Shown one piece after another: positions 23,109 to 31,236 of a stretch of 64,000 bases of DNA. The position numbers and the translations under genes were made by a program. This DNA comes from a virus. Each line of letters opens with the position of its first letter. Positions within the stretch are counted from its first letter, which is position 1. Below the pieces are notes generated by a model. That model ran no database searches and had not been told where the DNA came from. It saw only the letters and a program-made list of their open reading frames with translations. The stretch is taken from the IMG/VR virus record IMGVR_UViG_3300028840_005768, positions 1-64,000 of that record; one strand, written 5' to 3'.

Positions 23109-23483
23109 ATGTTGGATCGTGTGATTCCGTTGCCCGTGGTGGTCGTGGTTGTTCTTCTTCTGGTCGGTGGCACCGTGGCCTGGATGGCTTGGCCCCAGTC
23201 TGCGCCTGCCACTGCCCGCAAGGACAGTTGGCAGGTTCATGAAAGGGCGGAATGGGGAGAGAAGGAACTCCTCTTTGTCAGCTACACAGAAGACGGCGCA
23301 ACACGGTATGGTGTCGATCTTGCTGAGAATGGAGTCATCAAGTGCGCGGCCGACCTTGATGAAGTGCGGCAGAGCGACAAGTTCTTGGCGGCAATGGCCG
23401 AGGGGTGGATCGAAATGGGACCCGCTTTCTTTCCTTCTGTGCCGGAGGATGAGTTCGAGTTCACGCCGATTCTTGATGAGTGA
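23109..23483 (+). CDS. Small membrane-anchored protein
   Basis: 124 residues from ATG 23109. One N-terminal membrane segment (P-L-P-V-V-V-V-V-V-L-L-L-V-G-G) followed by an exposed acidic domain. Located between integrase and early genes, where superinfection-exclusion proteins are often found, but no family is recognised. The 3' end overlaps the convergent gene by 23 bp. Confidence 0.6.
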   Translation: MLDRVIPLPVVVVVVLLLVGGTVAWMAWPQSAPATARKDSWQVHERAEWGEKELLFVSYTEDGATRYGVDLAENGVIKCAADLDEVRQSDKFLAAMAEGWIEMGPAFFPSVPEDEFEFTPILDE

Positions 23484-23682
23484 CTACCTCTTCGCCTTGA
23501 TTCGCTCGGTGTTTTGCGAGCCGCTGAGTACATGCTTTGCAGTCGTTACGCAGCCCACCAGGATGATCTTCTGCTAATGGTTCGCCGAGAAACATCCACC
23601 TCCCACAAAGGGATCGACCATTGATGAAATAGTGCGATTTGGCGGCGTTATCGGGCCACGCCCAGCCCCGTTTCTGTGTCAT
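23461..23682 (-). CDS. Small His/Cys protein
   Basis: 73 residues from ATG 23682 (GGGAG upstream; ATGA overlap). H-Y-F...S-L-C-G-R and C-K-A-C form a zinc-like knuckle common in small MGE proteins. Confidence 0.65.
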   Translation of the reverse strand: MTQKRGWAWPDNAAKSHYFINGRSLCGRWMFLGEPLAEDHPGGLRNDCKACTQRLAKHRANQGEEVVTHQESA

Positions 23683-23948
23683 ATGTTTACTCCCAGATAG
23701 CGAAGTGTTGGACATTGTCGAGGGATGACAAACGCCTCAAAGCGTTTGCCGAGTCCGGCTAACGGTCGCTGTCTCAATGCTTCACTGAACGAAGTGTTGT
23801 CGAATCCAAGGGGCACGGCTTCCCCGCCGTAGCAGGCATGAAGCCAATCCTTGCAATAATGCCCGTAGCTGCGGCCACACGTACATCGAGTGGTCTCTCG
23901 TTGCAGCTTGCGGATGTCTTCACAATGCGGGCAGAAGATCAGTTTCAT
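23679..23948 (-). CDS. Zinc-ribbon protein of planctomycete phage type
   Basis: 89 residues. C-P-H-C-E-D-I-R-K-L and C-T-C-G-R form the ribbon, followed by a characteristic segment (P-L-G-F-D-N-T-S-F...F-V-I-P) that I recall from many planctomycete phage proteins. Function unknown. Confidence 0.65.
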   Translation of the reverse strand: MKLIFCPHCEDIRKLQRETTRCTCGRSYGHYCKDWLHACYGGEAVPLGFDNTSFSEALRQRPLAGLGKRFEAFVIPRQCPTLRYLGVNI

Positions 23949-24138
23949 CGAAACACTTCTCACAGTAGGCTGCTGTCTTCATCGGTCGTACGCTAATGAC
24001 CACGGCATATCGCACATTGGGACTCCCGCAGCCATGACACTTGCTTGGTGGTCGTGGCTTCTTGGGTTTGGTCGGCGGGGCCACATAGCCGACGCCGGGG
24101 ACCCACTTCTTTCCGCGATTGTGTCCTTCGAATCCCAT
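23920..24138 (-). CDS. Small zinc-finger protein
   Basis: 72 residues with a Pro/Lys-rich linker and C-H-G-C...C-E-K-C knuckles. Overlaps the next gene by 29 bp. Confidence 0.6.
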   Translation of the reverse strand: MGFEGHNRGKKWVPGVGYVAPPTKPKKPRPPSKCHGCGSPNVRYAVVISVRPMKTAAYCEKCFDETDLLPAL

Positions 24139-24145
24139 GGGTCGC

Positions 24146-25633
24146 TCAATGGGTTGCCGCCTGGAGTGCAGTGACTACTTCCAATTGCCAGTAGGGCACG
24201 GGATCGTTGCTGCGCACGAAGCGACGACCCCTATGGATTCGATTGCGGTAATGACGTAACCGATTACCTAATACACAGCTTCTTTCTCCATATCGAGCTG
24301 CCAGAATGGTTGCTAGCCTTGGATTTTCTCCGCGATCGGTTTTCTCGTTAATTGCTGCAATGACTTGAGCAACACGAGCTGGTTCATTACCAACCAACTC
24401 TGACCAGGCTGCCATCATCTCGTCAAGTTCAGTGGTCTCATCATAACAGTGGGCTAAGTCATGCTTGAAGCTCATTGAAGGGCAGGAAGATAGAAGCCAG
24501 TTTCGGTCATCGAATTGTTCGTGCTGGTTCCGGTCATCGGGGCGTTCGTCAAGTCGCCGCCAGTAGAGGCCGCCTATGATATAGGCTGTGTCCAGTGTTT
24601 GGTAGAAGCGTGTGTAGGGCATGCCGAATGCCCGAGCAGCTGCTCTGATACTACTGAATCTTCTCTCAATTGGGCCGCCCCTTAGCCGCGACCCGCCAAC
24701 GGCCACCTTGTTACCCTTAATCGTTGGCTGTTCTTGATTCTCAGATGGTTTCTCCGTCTCAGATGACTCTTCGGGTTGCTTGCTTTGTTTGGCGTCACGC
24801 CAGTAGAGTTTTTTACACAGATGCCCTGATTGAAGAGCCCAACGGATATTTGTATAACCGGCGAGGCGGGCCGCTTTGATACTGGGGAATCGTTTGACAA
24901 TGCGGCCAGTGACTGGATCACAGCCTTCAACAGGTCGGGGTTGATTGGTCCAAGAAGTGGATTTGGTCACAACCGGTTTAGGTTGATCGACTTGAGAAAC
25001 CGGGTTGGTCACAATCGGTTTAGGTTGATCGACTTGAGAAACCGGGTTGGTGTCCACGTTACGCCAGCGGAATCCATAGTACTCTTTGTCGTTGGCAATA
25101 GCGTAAGAGACACTGGGATAACCAGCCCTTCTGGTGGCTGCTAGAGAGGGGAAGAATCTCACTACCTTGCCGGTCACAGGGTCGCAAGCCTGAACGGCTC
25201 GGCCGCCGGAATACGCCCTAGGTTGAGGAGAGGTGGCAGGTTGGGACTGTGATTTGCGTTGTGGTTTCCGTTTGGGTTTTGACACAGGTTTCCATGGTAG
25301 TCGCTCTTCTTCAGGCATGCTCTGCCAGAGGGCAATAGCCTCATGGTGAGTGTCTCGATTGAGCACGCGACCCTTCAAGTAGATGGCATAGGTACCGTCC
25401 GATTGGGTGCGAATATCGCGCTGCATCCTTCGTAACTCAATTGTGCGAAGGGAGGCGGACAGCACGGCCGCCTCGGCTTCCTTGTCGACTTGCGTATCAT
25501 TGGGAGTCTCTTCCTCGACCTCTGCAGCATTCTTGCTCGGCCGGCGTCTTCGACCTTGAATCAGGGCACAGAGACTCAACAACACAGCGATAGAGGTTAG
25601 AGCGACGAGAACCCAGATAGGTGGCAGCATCAT
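24146..25633 (-). CDS. Membrane-anchored protein with NUMOD-like repeats
   Basis: 495 residues. Residues 4-27 are one membrane segment. Three modules follow near 149, 238 and 320, each of the form C-D-P-V-T-G...F-P-S...A-A-R.A-G-Y, resembling the NUMOD1/IENR DNA-binding helices of homing endonucleases and ending in G-x-x-W-R. Between modules one and two, T-N-P-V-S-Q-V-D-Q-P-K-P is duplicated. The last 150 residues are unrecognised and there is no nuclease motif. It may tether DNA to the membrane. Confidence 0.6.
   Translation of the reverse strand: MMLPPIWVLVALTSIAVLLSLCALIQGRRRRPSKNAAEVEEETPNDTQVDKEAEAAVLSASLRTIELRRMQRDIRTQSDGTYAIYLKGRVLNRDTHHEAIALWQSMPEEERLPWKPVSKPKRKPQRKSQSQPATSPQPRAYSGGRAVQACDPVTGKVVRFFPSLAATRRAGYPSVSYAIANDKEYYGFRWRNVDTNPVSQVDQPKPIVTNPVSQVDQPKPVVTKSTSWTNQPRPVEGCDPVTGRIVKRFPSIKAARLAGYTNIRWALQSGHLCKKLYWRDAKQSKQPEESSETEKPSENQEQPTIKGNKVAVGGSRLRGGPIERRFSSIRAAARAFGMPYTRFYQTLDTAYIIGGLYWRRLDERPDDRNQHEQFDDRNWLLSSCPSMSFKHDLAHCYDETTELDEMMAAWSELVGNEPARVAQVIAAINEKTDRGENPRLATILAARYGERSCVLGNRLRHYRNRIHRGRRFVRSNDPVPYWQLEVVTALQAATH
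24968..25049. repeat. In-frame tandem duplication
   Basis: A 42-bp unit (TCACAA.CGGTTTAGGTTG...) is repeated almost perfectly inside the NUMOD-repeat gene, giving the duplicated N-P-V-S-Q-V-D-Q-P-K-P peptide. Confidence 0.8.
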
Positions 25634-25652
25634 TATTCTCAGAGTTGAAGTG

Positions 25653-25853
25653 TCAAATCACAGAAGTCAGAATCACGGAAGGTCGACAAATGGACGCCAT
25701 CGCCAATTGCACAGCGATGCTTCTTTCTGCTTTGCTAGGTAGTCGACAAGCTGGACAGTCGCACGCAAGGTGGCAGCCTCGCTTCTTGGCTTCTTCAACC
25801 TGTCGGTAGACCCATTCAACGGCGGGTCGTTCTTCCTTGGTGAGGACGCTCAT
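25653..25853 (-). CDS. Small cysteine-containing protein
   Basis: 66 residues with a C-H-L-A-C-D-C-P-A-C cluster. The final coding bases TTTGACA resemble a -35 box for the gene at 25633. Not recognised. Confidence 0.55.
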   Translation of the reverse strand: MSVLTKEERPAVEWVYRQVEEAKKRGCHLACDCPACRLPSKAERSIAVQLAMASICRPSVILTSVI

Positions 25854-25912
25854 GCCTCTTCTCCGGGAAAATTGCTGGTCCTGTTAGCAGTTCAGTCATG
25901 TCTTATCCTGTG

Positions 25913-26377
25913 TTATTCTGCCATCAGTTCGTCATAGTCAAACTTTGATGCCAGTGCATCAGTAATCAGGATGTCACAACCATGAAAGCCTTCCAGCGTA
26001 TTGTTGAAGACAACAATATGCGACTTCACAGTCGTTCGTTTTTCAACGAAAGCTCTCCCAAGGTCTGTTAGCCTCCAATAGCCGGAGTCTTTTGGCCGGG
26101 GTTCAATCAAACCCCAGCATTGGAGTTTGCAGAACTCACCACTGATACTGACACCAAAGTCCGCCCCTTCCTTCGCTTGTCGAATGTTGAACCATTCCAG
26201 TTGTGGTTGTTTCTGGAATTGCCGATAAAGGTAGATCAGGAACCGAGCCAAACCAGCATTGAGCTTGCGGCGATAGCGCCTCGCATATTGAGTGCAGCAA
26301 GGGCATGAGATTCCCTTGTCGAGGTTCGCTTCAAGAATTTCCCTTGCTTCTTCAAGAGTCATTGCGGCCATGGTCAT
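25913..26377 (-). CDS. Winged-helix-like phage protein
   Basis: 154 residues. M-T-L-E-E-A-R-E-I-L then C-P-C-C-T-Q...Y-R-R-K-L, then W-G-L-I-E...G-Y-W-R-L-T-D-L-G resembles a phage protein family with a zinc knuckle followed by a winged helix. Probably DNA-binding. Start overlaps the previous stop. Confidence 0.7.
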   Translation of the reverse strand: MTMAAMTLEEAREILEANLDKGISCPCCTQYARRYRRKLNAGLARFLIYLYRQFQKQPQLEWFNIRQAKEGADFGVSISGEFCKLQCWGLIEPRPKDSGYWRLTDLGRAFVEKRTTVKSHIVVFNNTLEGFHGCDILITDALASKFDYDELMAE

Positions 26378-26613
26378 TGTCGGTCAACCTTTCGAAACTG
26401 ACGTTTTCCTCGAAGGAGGGTATGGGTGTGCGTGATCAGATCGGCAAGAGCCTGGTCGCGCTGTTGTTCGGTGGGGTACCATTTCCACGAGACCCATCTC
26501 TTGAACCAGCGACTCCAATACTCGATCCCGAACGTCTTCTTCTTCTTCTTGGCCGCTCGTTTATGGTGCTTCGGAATCTCGTCACCAGTCACGGGGAGTT
26601 TCGGTTTTCTCAT
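26374..26613 (-). CDS. Small basic protein
   Basis: 79 residues from ATG 26613 (GATGGA upstream). Very Lys/Arg-rich (K-R-A-A-K-K-K-K-K) with an aromatic W-S-R-W-F-K-R-W segment; likely nucleic-acid-binding. Confidence 0.6.
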   Translation of the reverse strand: MRKPKLPVTGDEIPKHHKRAAKKKKKTFGIEYWSRWFKRWVSWKWYPTEQQRDQALADLITHTHTLLRGKRQFRKVDRQ

Positions 26614-26767
26614 TGATTCCATCCCGCATGGAGGAGAGCTGCAGGGCATCCAGTAGGTGTTCGGAAAGTTCAGCCCAGGTATGGGCTTCATGCTTGACTG
26701 TGAAGGCGCCCAGCAGCCGGCCTGATGCCTTCAAGCGGACAAGGTAGATGTAGTGGGCTCGAGCCAT
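26582..26767 (-). CDS. Small hypothetical protein
   Basis: 61 residues from ATG 26767, beginning M-A-R-A-H-Y-I-Y-L-V-R-L. Overlaps the next gene by 32 bp. Not recognised. Confidence 0.55.
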   Translation of the reverse strand: MARAHYIYLVRLKASGRLLGAFTVKHEAHTWAELSEHLLDALQLSSMRDGINEKTETPRDW

Positions 26768-26769
26768 GG

Positions 26770-26991
26770 TTAAACCCAATCCAGTTGAATTTCGTCTTGT
26801 CCACCTGTGACATCCAGCCATTGAGCAACGACTTCACGGATGTCATCATCAGGCCAATCACGGGCGCCAGGATCGTCAATGAAATCAGATCCCTGGACAG
26901 TAAGGCCGGTAACCTGGTATGCCAGATCGAGACCATCATGTGTCACAGTCACACGAATCCAGTCGTAGGTGCCATCGGATGCTGTGATCAT
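26770..26991 (-). CDS. Small acidic protein
   Basis: 73 residues, beta-rich then helical, strongly acidic. Start overlaps the previous stop by ATGA. Not recognised. Confidence 0.6.
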   Translation of the reverse strand: MITASDGTYDWIRVTVTHDGLDLAYQVTGLTVQGSDFIDDPGARDWPDDDIREVVAQWLDVTGGQDEIQLDWV

Positions 26992-27377
26992 GGAGAAAAG
27001 GCTCTCTCTTTTTTGACGGTGTCAATGACAACTTGTTGTATATTGCGAAATGCTTCTTCAGATAGGAGGTCGGCATCCGTTGCGTCAATCGTCCCGTTCT
27101 CTGGAGAAAAGCCAATGAGGTGTTTCTCCAGATGTTGACGAACTACTGTCGAGGACACCACGTTGATGAAAGCGGTTCCACAGTCACTTACATTGAAGTC
27201 TGGAATCCTCTCTACATCCCATAGATGCCAGTCTTGAGGTGACAATTTCTGAATGCCCACCCCTGCCGGCCCGCAGCAGTCGTCACAGCCTGGGTAGATC
27301 CCAAACAGCCATGCATTGCCGTCTTTGTCGATGATCTTCCGTTGCCAGGTGATGTCACAGCAGCCACATACTCCCAT
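26988..27377 (-). CDS. Cysteine-rich hypothetical protein
   Basis: 129 residues; two cysteine clusters near the N-terminus (C-G-C-C and C-D-D-C-C-G). Acidic helical C-terminal half. Not recognised. Confidence 0.6.
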   Translation of the reverse strand: MGVCGCCDITWQRKIIDKDGNAWLFGIYPGCDDCCGPAGVGIQKLSPQDWHLWDVERIPDFNVSDCGTAFINVVSSTVVRQHLEKHLIGFSPENGTIDATDADLLSEEAFRNIQQVVIDTVKKERAFSP

Positions 27378-27379
27378 TA

Positions 27380-27760
27380 CTACTGTTCCTCTCCTTGTTC
27401 CGCTTTCACGGCGTCCAGCCGCTTCTTCAATGCGTGAAGTCCTTTGATCTTCCTCACTTGCCCCTGCCGCAGCTCCTCCTCACCACGCGAGACGATGATC
27501 TCCGCAAGCGTTGCACGCAGGGTCTCCTCCAGTTGTTGAAAGGCGGTGAGATCGTCATCAGGCACTTCCACGGCGGTCTCTTCCGCGGCGACCAGGGCAT
27601 CGGCCACAACCACGTACTGTTGACTGACCTCGGTCAGGTGCAGTTGAAGCAACCTTTCGACGTCGGGGTCGTCAATGAGTATGGAGATGATACCTCGAAG
27701 CTTCGCAAACTTGCGGGCTACGTCGACAATCGGGAGATCAGGTAATGCAACGATCTTCAT
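27380..27760 (-). CDS. Helical hypothetical protein
   Basis: 126 residues, long amphipathic helices and an acidic/basic charged C-terminus. Not recognised. Confidence 0.6.
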   Translation of the reverse strand: MKIVALPDLPIVDVARKFAKLRGIISILIDDPDVERLLQLHLTEVSQQYVVVADALVAAEETAVEVPDDDLTAFQQLEETLRATLAEIIVSRGEEELRQGQVRKIKGLHALKKRLDAVKAEQGEEQ

Positions 27761-27947
27761 ATGGTTTCTCCAACGGGAAAAGTAGGAAAGGGACGATTTC
27801 GAGATGGTCGTTGGGTAAGGTGAAGCAGCTCTTAGCGGAGGTCGGACCCTGTTTGGTTGTCCAGATGGATGCCTTCTCTTGCTTCACCCAGTTGCCATGT
27901 GCATACCACTGCCCCGTGCGCTTGTTCTTGAGCATGTAGACGATCAT
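27738..27947 (-). CDS. Small conserved phage protein
   Basis: 69 residues: V-Y-M-L-K-N-K-R-T-G-Q-W-Y...A-S-I-W-T-T-K-Q-G-P-T is a pattern I recall from small phage proteins with a two-strand/helix fold. Overlaps both neighbours slightly. Confidence 0.65.
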   Translation of the reverse strand: MIVYMLKNKRTGQWYAHGNWVKQEKASIWTTKQGPTSAKSCFTLPNDHLEIVPFLLFPLEKPYEDRCIT

Positions 27948-28693
27948 CTGATCCTTACTTCTAAGGCGGCAGCGCGGACGGTTTCGATGACTGTATCCCC
28001 GTGGACAAAGTCATTCCACATTGTGGGAAGAGTTGATTCACATTCGTCGCGTCTTTCGGCGCCAACAGGCATGAACCGAGCAGAGTACTTGGCTCCAGTG
28101 GAATACAGCTCCAGGCAATAGCCTTGCTCGGCTAGTTGATCAACGATGGTGTCAAGTCGTTGTGTCCCAATGCGGATCAGCTCCACAACGGTCTTGGCAT
28201 CCTCGACCGCGGTGTGGGCGACCGGCCCGGTTAGACCGGCACGCTCCATGCAGACTTCAGTACTGGGGACTCCGTTGTCGATCGCCGGGTTCCAGAAGAG
28301 CATCCCCGGGTCGATGGACCGATGACAAATTTCCAGTCGGTCCCATCCTGGCAAGTACTTGAGGAACTGCAGATCGAACTTGGCAAAGTTCTTGCCGGCG
28401 AACGTGTCGGGCCCTTGTTGGAGACCATTCGCACACAGCCAATTCCACAAACAAGAGGCTACTACAGCAACATGTTTTCCCTTCCTCTCGGCGATCGCTC
28501 GGAGGATGTTTGTGTTCATCGCGAGGGCATACGGCTGGCCAACAATCTCACCATTGTCGATGTAGCAATGGAAGACCGGTAGTTCGTCGACAGGTGTCGT
28601 CCAGTCATCGATGACTGCACCAATCTCCAGGATCTGGCATGTATCGGGATCCAACCCCGTGGTTTCAATGTCGATGGAGACGTAAGGCTTCAT
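27944..28693 (-). CDS. DnaQ-like 3'-5' exonuclease
   Basis: 249 residues from ATG 28693. Exo I is S-I-D-I-E-T-T-G-L (D8, E10), Exo II lies around G-K-N-F-A-K-F-D, and Exo III is H-T-A-V-E-D-A. All DEDDh residues appear present. It may proofread the phage polymerase or degrade RNA/DNA ends. A second DEDDh exonuclease is at 58945. Confidence 0.88.
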   Translation of the reverse strand: MKPYVSIDIETTGLDPDTCQILEIGAVIDDWTTPVDELPVFHCYIDNGEIVGQPYALAMNTNILRAIAERKGKHVAVVASCLWNWLCANGLQQGPDTFAGKNFAKFDLQFLKYLPGWDRLEICHRSIDPGMLFWNPAIDNGVPSTEVCMERAGLTGPVAHTAVEDAKTVVELIRIGTQRLDTIVDQLAEQGYCLELYSTGAKYSARFMPVGAERRDECESTLPTMWNDFVHGDTVIETVRAAALEVRIR

Positions 28694-28694
28694 A

Positions 28695-29276
28695 CTAAGT
28701 CCACATATAAGGAATGATGTTGACCAGGCGATGAAGGCGTTCTTCAAGCGCTTTGTTCATGATGCGCTCAAGCTTGTTGCACGCCATCACACAACAGCGG
28801 TAGACTTCCTCATCGTGATCATTGGCAAATTGAGGCTTCCATTCCACCAGATGATCCGATAAGGGAACAAAATCGGAGATTGGTGAGTGCCGAAGAGCTT
28901 CAGTCCAGAGCATGTCTTCTACTTCTTCAACTTCCTTGTTCCAGACTTGATGCCACCAGGCAATGAGATCCTTCATCTCATCTATGACATACTTTTCTGT
29001 ACCCTCGACGGTGATCTTGTGTCCATATTCGCCGTACCACTCTATGTGACCTGGTGAGCATTCTCGCTCAACGAACTGACAGAGCAGCTCGAACATCATG
29101 TGAGGTATCAAGTTCCTTTTATCACACCAAGTGTGACCGAGGTAACGTGGCTTTACGGTGGTGTAACGGTGCCAGAAGAAGCACTTCAGGCGGTACCAGA
29201 TTCGTTCTGGTCTCCAGTCGTATGGAATGAGTTTCCAGTACCAGTTTTGAAGTTTCTCGAACCAGGTCTTATTCAT
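28695..29276 (-). CDS. Conserved phage hypothetical protein
   Basis: 193 residues from ATG 29276; longer readings run into another gene. W-H-R-Y-T-T-V-K-P-R-Y-L-G-H-T-W-C-D-K-R resembles a family found in several large phages. Trp-rich. Function unknown. Confidence 0.65.
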   Translation of the reverse strand: MNKTWFEKLQNWYWKLIPYDWRPERIWYRLKCFFWHRYTTVKPRYLGHTWCDKRNLIPHMMFELLCQFVERECSPGHIEWYGEYGHKITVEGTEKYVIDEMKDLIAWWHQVWNKEVEEVEDMLWTEALRHSPISDFVPLSDHLVEWKPQFANDHDEEVYRCCVMACNKLERIMNKALEERLHRLVNIIPYMWT

Positions 29277-29289
29277 CAACAAAGTGCTT

Positions 29290-29445
29290 TCATACAGGAT
29301 TCTCCGACTCAAAGGGGCGACCGTACGCGAACTCTTCGTCCATGAAGCACTCAATCCAGGCATCCGAGTACTCTCGGACTTCAGCCCAGAAGTCGCCGTT
29401 GAAGTCGTAGACACGGACGATTGACGTCAGATACAGTTCAGGCAT
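29290..29445 (-). CDS. Small acidic protein
   Basis: 51 residues (M-P-E-L-Y-L-T-S...), acidic and aromatic. It fills the gap between two tightly packed genes and overlaps its upstream neighbour. Not recognised. Confidence 0.55.
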   Translation of the reverse strand: MPELYLTSIVRVYDFNGDFWAEVREYSDAWIECFMDEEFAYGRPFESENPV

Positions 29446-29578
29446 GGTTGTTCCTTGCTTGACAGAGTTGACAGAGTAGCCGACCGCGGACGATGGTGAG
29501 TTTGATCCGTCTTCGACCGACCAGTATGCCCTTCTTTCGGCCGCACTGGGCGCATCGCTTTTCAGCCGGGTGATTCAT
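29438..29578 (-). CDS. Small zinc-ribbon protein
   Basis: 46 residues, C-A-Q-C-G-R-K-K...C-Q-L-C, a basic minimal zinc ribbon. ATGA overlap with the preceding stop and GGAGG upstream support it. Confidence 0.65.
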   Translation of the reverse strand: MNHPAEKRCAQCGRKKGILVGRRRIKLTIVRGRLLCQLCQARNNHA

Positions 29579-30123
29579 CCTCCGCAGCCGCACGGCCAAT
29601 GACCGCAGTACGGACAGACTCGCGGCGGAGCCCCGTGGTCCTCCATGCAGTGGATCCCGATGCCCAGCAGCTTGCCGAGCACCTGCAAGGCCGCCTGATC
29701 GCCGGCATTGCGTGTCCAGGCGTTGAAGGCCTGAGTCAGGTAGTCGCCGAACATGACGATGTAGCCGTTGACCGAATGGGCGCGACCATCCGTTCGAGTG
29801 CTGGGGAGCACGTTTTGATAATTACGCTCGGCCCCAGCAAGGGCATACACTAGATCACGACTGAGAGGGCCGGGGTAGAATTGACGAAAGGTCCCGTCGA
29901 GCTTGCGTTCCCAGCCGCCATGGAATTCCAGGCAGGCAGTGCAAAGGGCAGCCAGCTTGCGAAACACGTCCAGGGAGCCTTGCCCTTGCGGCACATGGGC
30001 GGCGATCTGAACCAAGTCGTTGTAGTAGCCGCGAATGTAGACAAGCCAGTCTTCGACGTCCTTCTCTGCGCCCGGGACGCGCTCTGTGTTGATGGCGGCG
30101 AGAACTTCATCACGGGTGGGCAT
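29575..30123 (-). CDS. Hypothetical protein with C-terminal zinc knuckle
   Basis: 182 residues from ATG 30123. Helical main domain; the end C-P-Y-C-G-H-W-P-C-G-C-G-G is a compact cysteine cluster. Not recognised. Confidence 0.65.
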   Translation of the reverse strand: MPTRDEVLAAINTERVPGAEKDVEDWLVYIRGYYNDLVQIAAHVPQGQGSLDVFRKLAALCTACLEFHGGWERKLDGTFRQFYPGPLSRDLVYALAGAERNYQNVLPSTRTDGRAHSVNGYIVMFGDYLTQAFNAWTRNAGDQAALQVLGKLLGIGIHCMEDHGAPPRVCPYCGHWPCGCGG

Positions 30124-30125
30124 GT

Positions 30126-30422
30126 TCAAATTCCCAATTCTCTGAGGGCTTCGATCTCTTTCGTGGTCAGTTTCTTGAGCGCCGACCTCCGCGCCGCTTC
30201 GAGTTCGTTCCACCTTTGCTTTTCGATCTCGTAGAGGGCGATCGCCTTGCGGTACTCCGCGAGGACCGCTTCGCGCGTCCCGTTGCCGGTGCCTTCACAG
30301 TCGGGGCATCCGCGGCCTCGACACTTGAGGCAGGGCCATTGGAGGTCTTCTGGCGCCCCGCACCAGTGGAGCTGGTACCGGAATTCGCTGATGTTTTTGT
30401 ACGGACGGACGGGCTTTTCCAT
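30126..30422 (-). CDS. DnaJ-type zinc-finger protein
   Basis: 98 residues from ATG 30422. C-L-K-C-R-G-R-G-C-P-D-C-E-G-T-G is half of a DnaJ central zinc domain, followed by a charged coiled-coil helix. The whole gene lies inside the 3' part of the frame at 30167-30748. Confidence 0.7.
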   Translation of the reverse strand: MEKPVRPYKNISEFRYQLHWCGAPEDLQWPCLKCRGRGCPDCEGTGNGTREAVLAEYRKAIALYEIEKQRWNELEAARRSALKKLTTKEIEALRELGI

Positions 30423-30748
30423 AGGGGGCCTGCTTGTTTGATCACCCAGCTCGGGTGGCCGCCGGGCGGCACTTGCCCTGTTTCGAGAAATCGCAGCCAG
30501 AGTTTCTGGTTTGCTTCGCACGCCTTTTGAGCAGCGTTGAGAGTGCGGTAAGGCCGGCGACATTCGGCGAAGTCCCAGTATTCCCTGCCGTCAGGCCGCT
30601 GGCATAGAACACAAGCGTGGTAGGCTGGTGTCGTCGCAACTCCGGCTACTTCGCTGCGCCAGGTAATGCGGTACTGCTTGGTTTCGTCGTACCATTCCTT
30701 GTAGACTTTTGCCGAGCGGCCTGTCTTCTGTCTTCGCTTGAAATTCAT
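30167..30748 (-). CDS. Hypothetical protein with overprinted basic tail
   Basis: From ATG 30748. The first 108 residues look like a normal protein with a C-V-L-C knuckle (A-C-V-L-C-Q-R-P-D-G-R-E-Y-W-D). The rest, nearly 85 residues, is Ser/Arg/Lys/Thr low complexity and uses the same DNA as the zinc-finger gene in another frame. Either the tail is a real overprinted extension, or a stop has been lost and the gene should end near 30420. Confidence 0.55.
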   Translation of the reverse strand: MNFKRRQKTGRSAKVYKEWYDETKQYRITWRSEVAGVATTPAYHACVLCQRPDGREYWDFAECRRPYRTLNAAQKACEANQKLWLRFLETGQVPPGGHPSWVIKQAGPLWKSPSVRTKTSANSGTSSTGAGRQKTSNGPASSVEAADAPTVKAPATGRAKRSSRSTARRSPSTRSKSKGGTNSKRRGGRRSRN

Positions 30749-30758
30749 ATTTCCCTCA

Positions 30759-30794
30759 GCTGGCGGGCCGGAATCCCCAAATCGGCCCGCCAGC
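30759..30794 (-). terminator. Strong intergenic hairpin
   Basis: Perfect 12-bp inverted repeat GCTGGCGGGCCG (30759-30770) / CGGCCCGCCAGC (30783-30794). No T-tract follows; GAGGGAAAT and the ATG 30748 do. It could be a terminator, RNase site or translational insulator. Confidence 0.6.
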
Positions 30795-30799
30795 ACAAT

Positions 30800-30997
30800 C
30801 TAGCGACGTTGTCCGCGCATGTGTCGCGGGTGCATGAGTGAGTAACGCATGTGAAGAGTTGGCGGTTTGCTTGGTAGCATGCGAACCAGTCGCATCTTGC
30901 CACAGCTCGGACACTTTCGAGGCTGGGCTGCATGGATACCGTGCATCACTTCCGTTGTCTCTCCGCAACCATTGCACTTGTAGTCGTAGAGCGGCAT
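30800..30997 (-). CDS. FmdB-family zinc-ribbon protein
   Basis: 65 residues. Starts M-P-L-Y-D-Y-K-C-N-G-C-G and has C-P-S-C-G later, the defining pattern of the FmdB/zinc_ribbon_8 family. The tail is basic. Likely nucleic-acid or protein binding; the family function is unclear. Confidence 0.8.
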   Translation of the reverse strand: MPLYDYKCNGCGETTEVMHGIHAAQPRKCPSCGKMRLVRMLPSKPPTLHMRYSLMHPRHMRGQRR

Positions 30998-31236
30998 CAC
31001 TTCCCTTTCACAACGACGCAGCGCTTGAGTTCATGAAGTCGAATCGTCCGACCGTTGTCATTGCGTCCAAGCACCACGGGGCCTTGTGACCCATCTTGGA
31101 TCGACTCGACCGCGATCTTTTTGAGCCACATCGACGAACCTCGCCGGACTGGATAGACGACGGTGTCGCCGACTTCGATGGGGTTGCCCAAGAAATCAGC
31201 AGCCGACGTGGGACGGACTTCAGGAGGATCAGACAT
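30997..31236 (-). CDS. Small KOW/SH3-like protein
   Basis: 79 residues from ATG 31236. F-L-G-N-P-I-E-V-G-D-T-V-V-Y-P-V-R-R-G is typical of a small beta-barrel family in phages. Function unknown. Confidence 0.65.
   Translation of the reverse strand: MSDPPEVRPTSAADFLGNPIEVGDTVVYPVRRGSSMWLKKIAVESIQDGSQGPVVLGRNDNGRTIRLHELKRCVVVKGK

Noticed and set aside
25630-25660. Additional type I promoter before the NUMOD-repeat gene
   Set aside because: A TTGACA is present but no -10 box at 16-18 bp spacing; the hexamer is also part of the previous gene's end.
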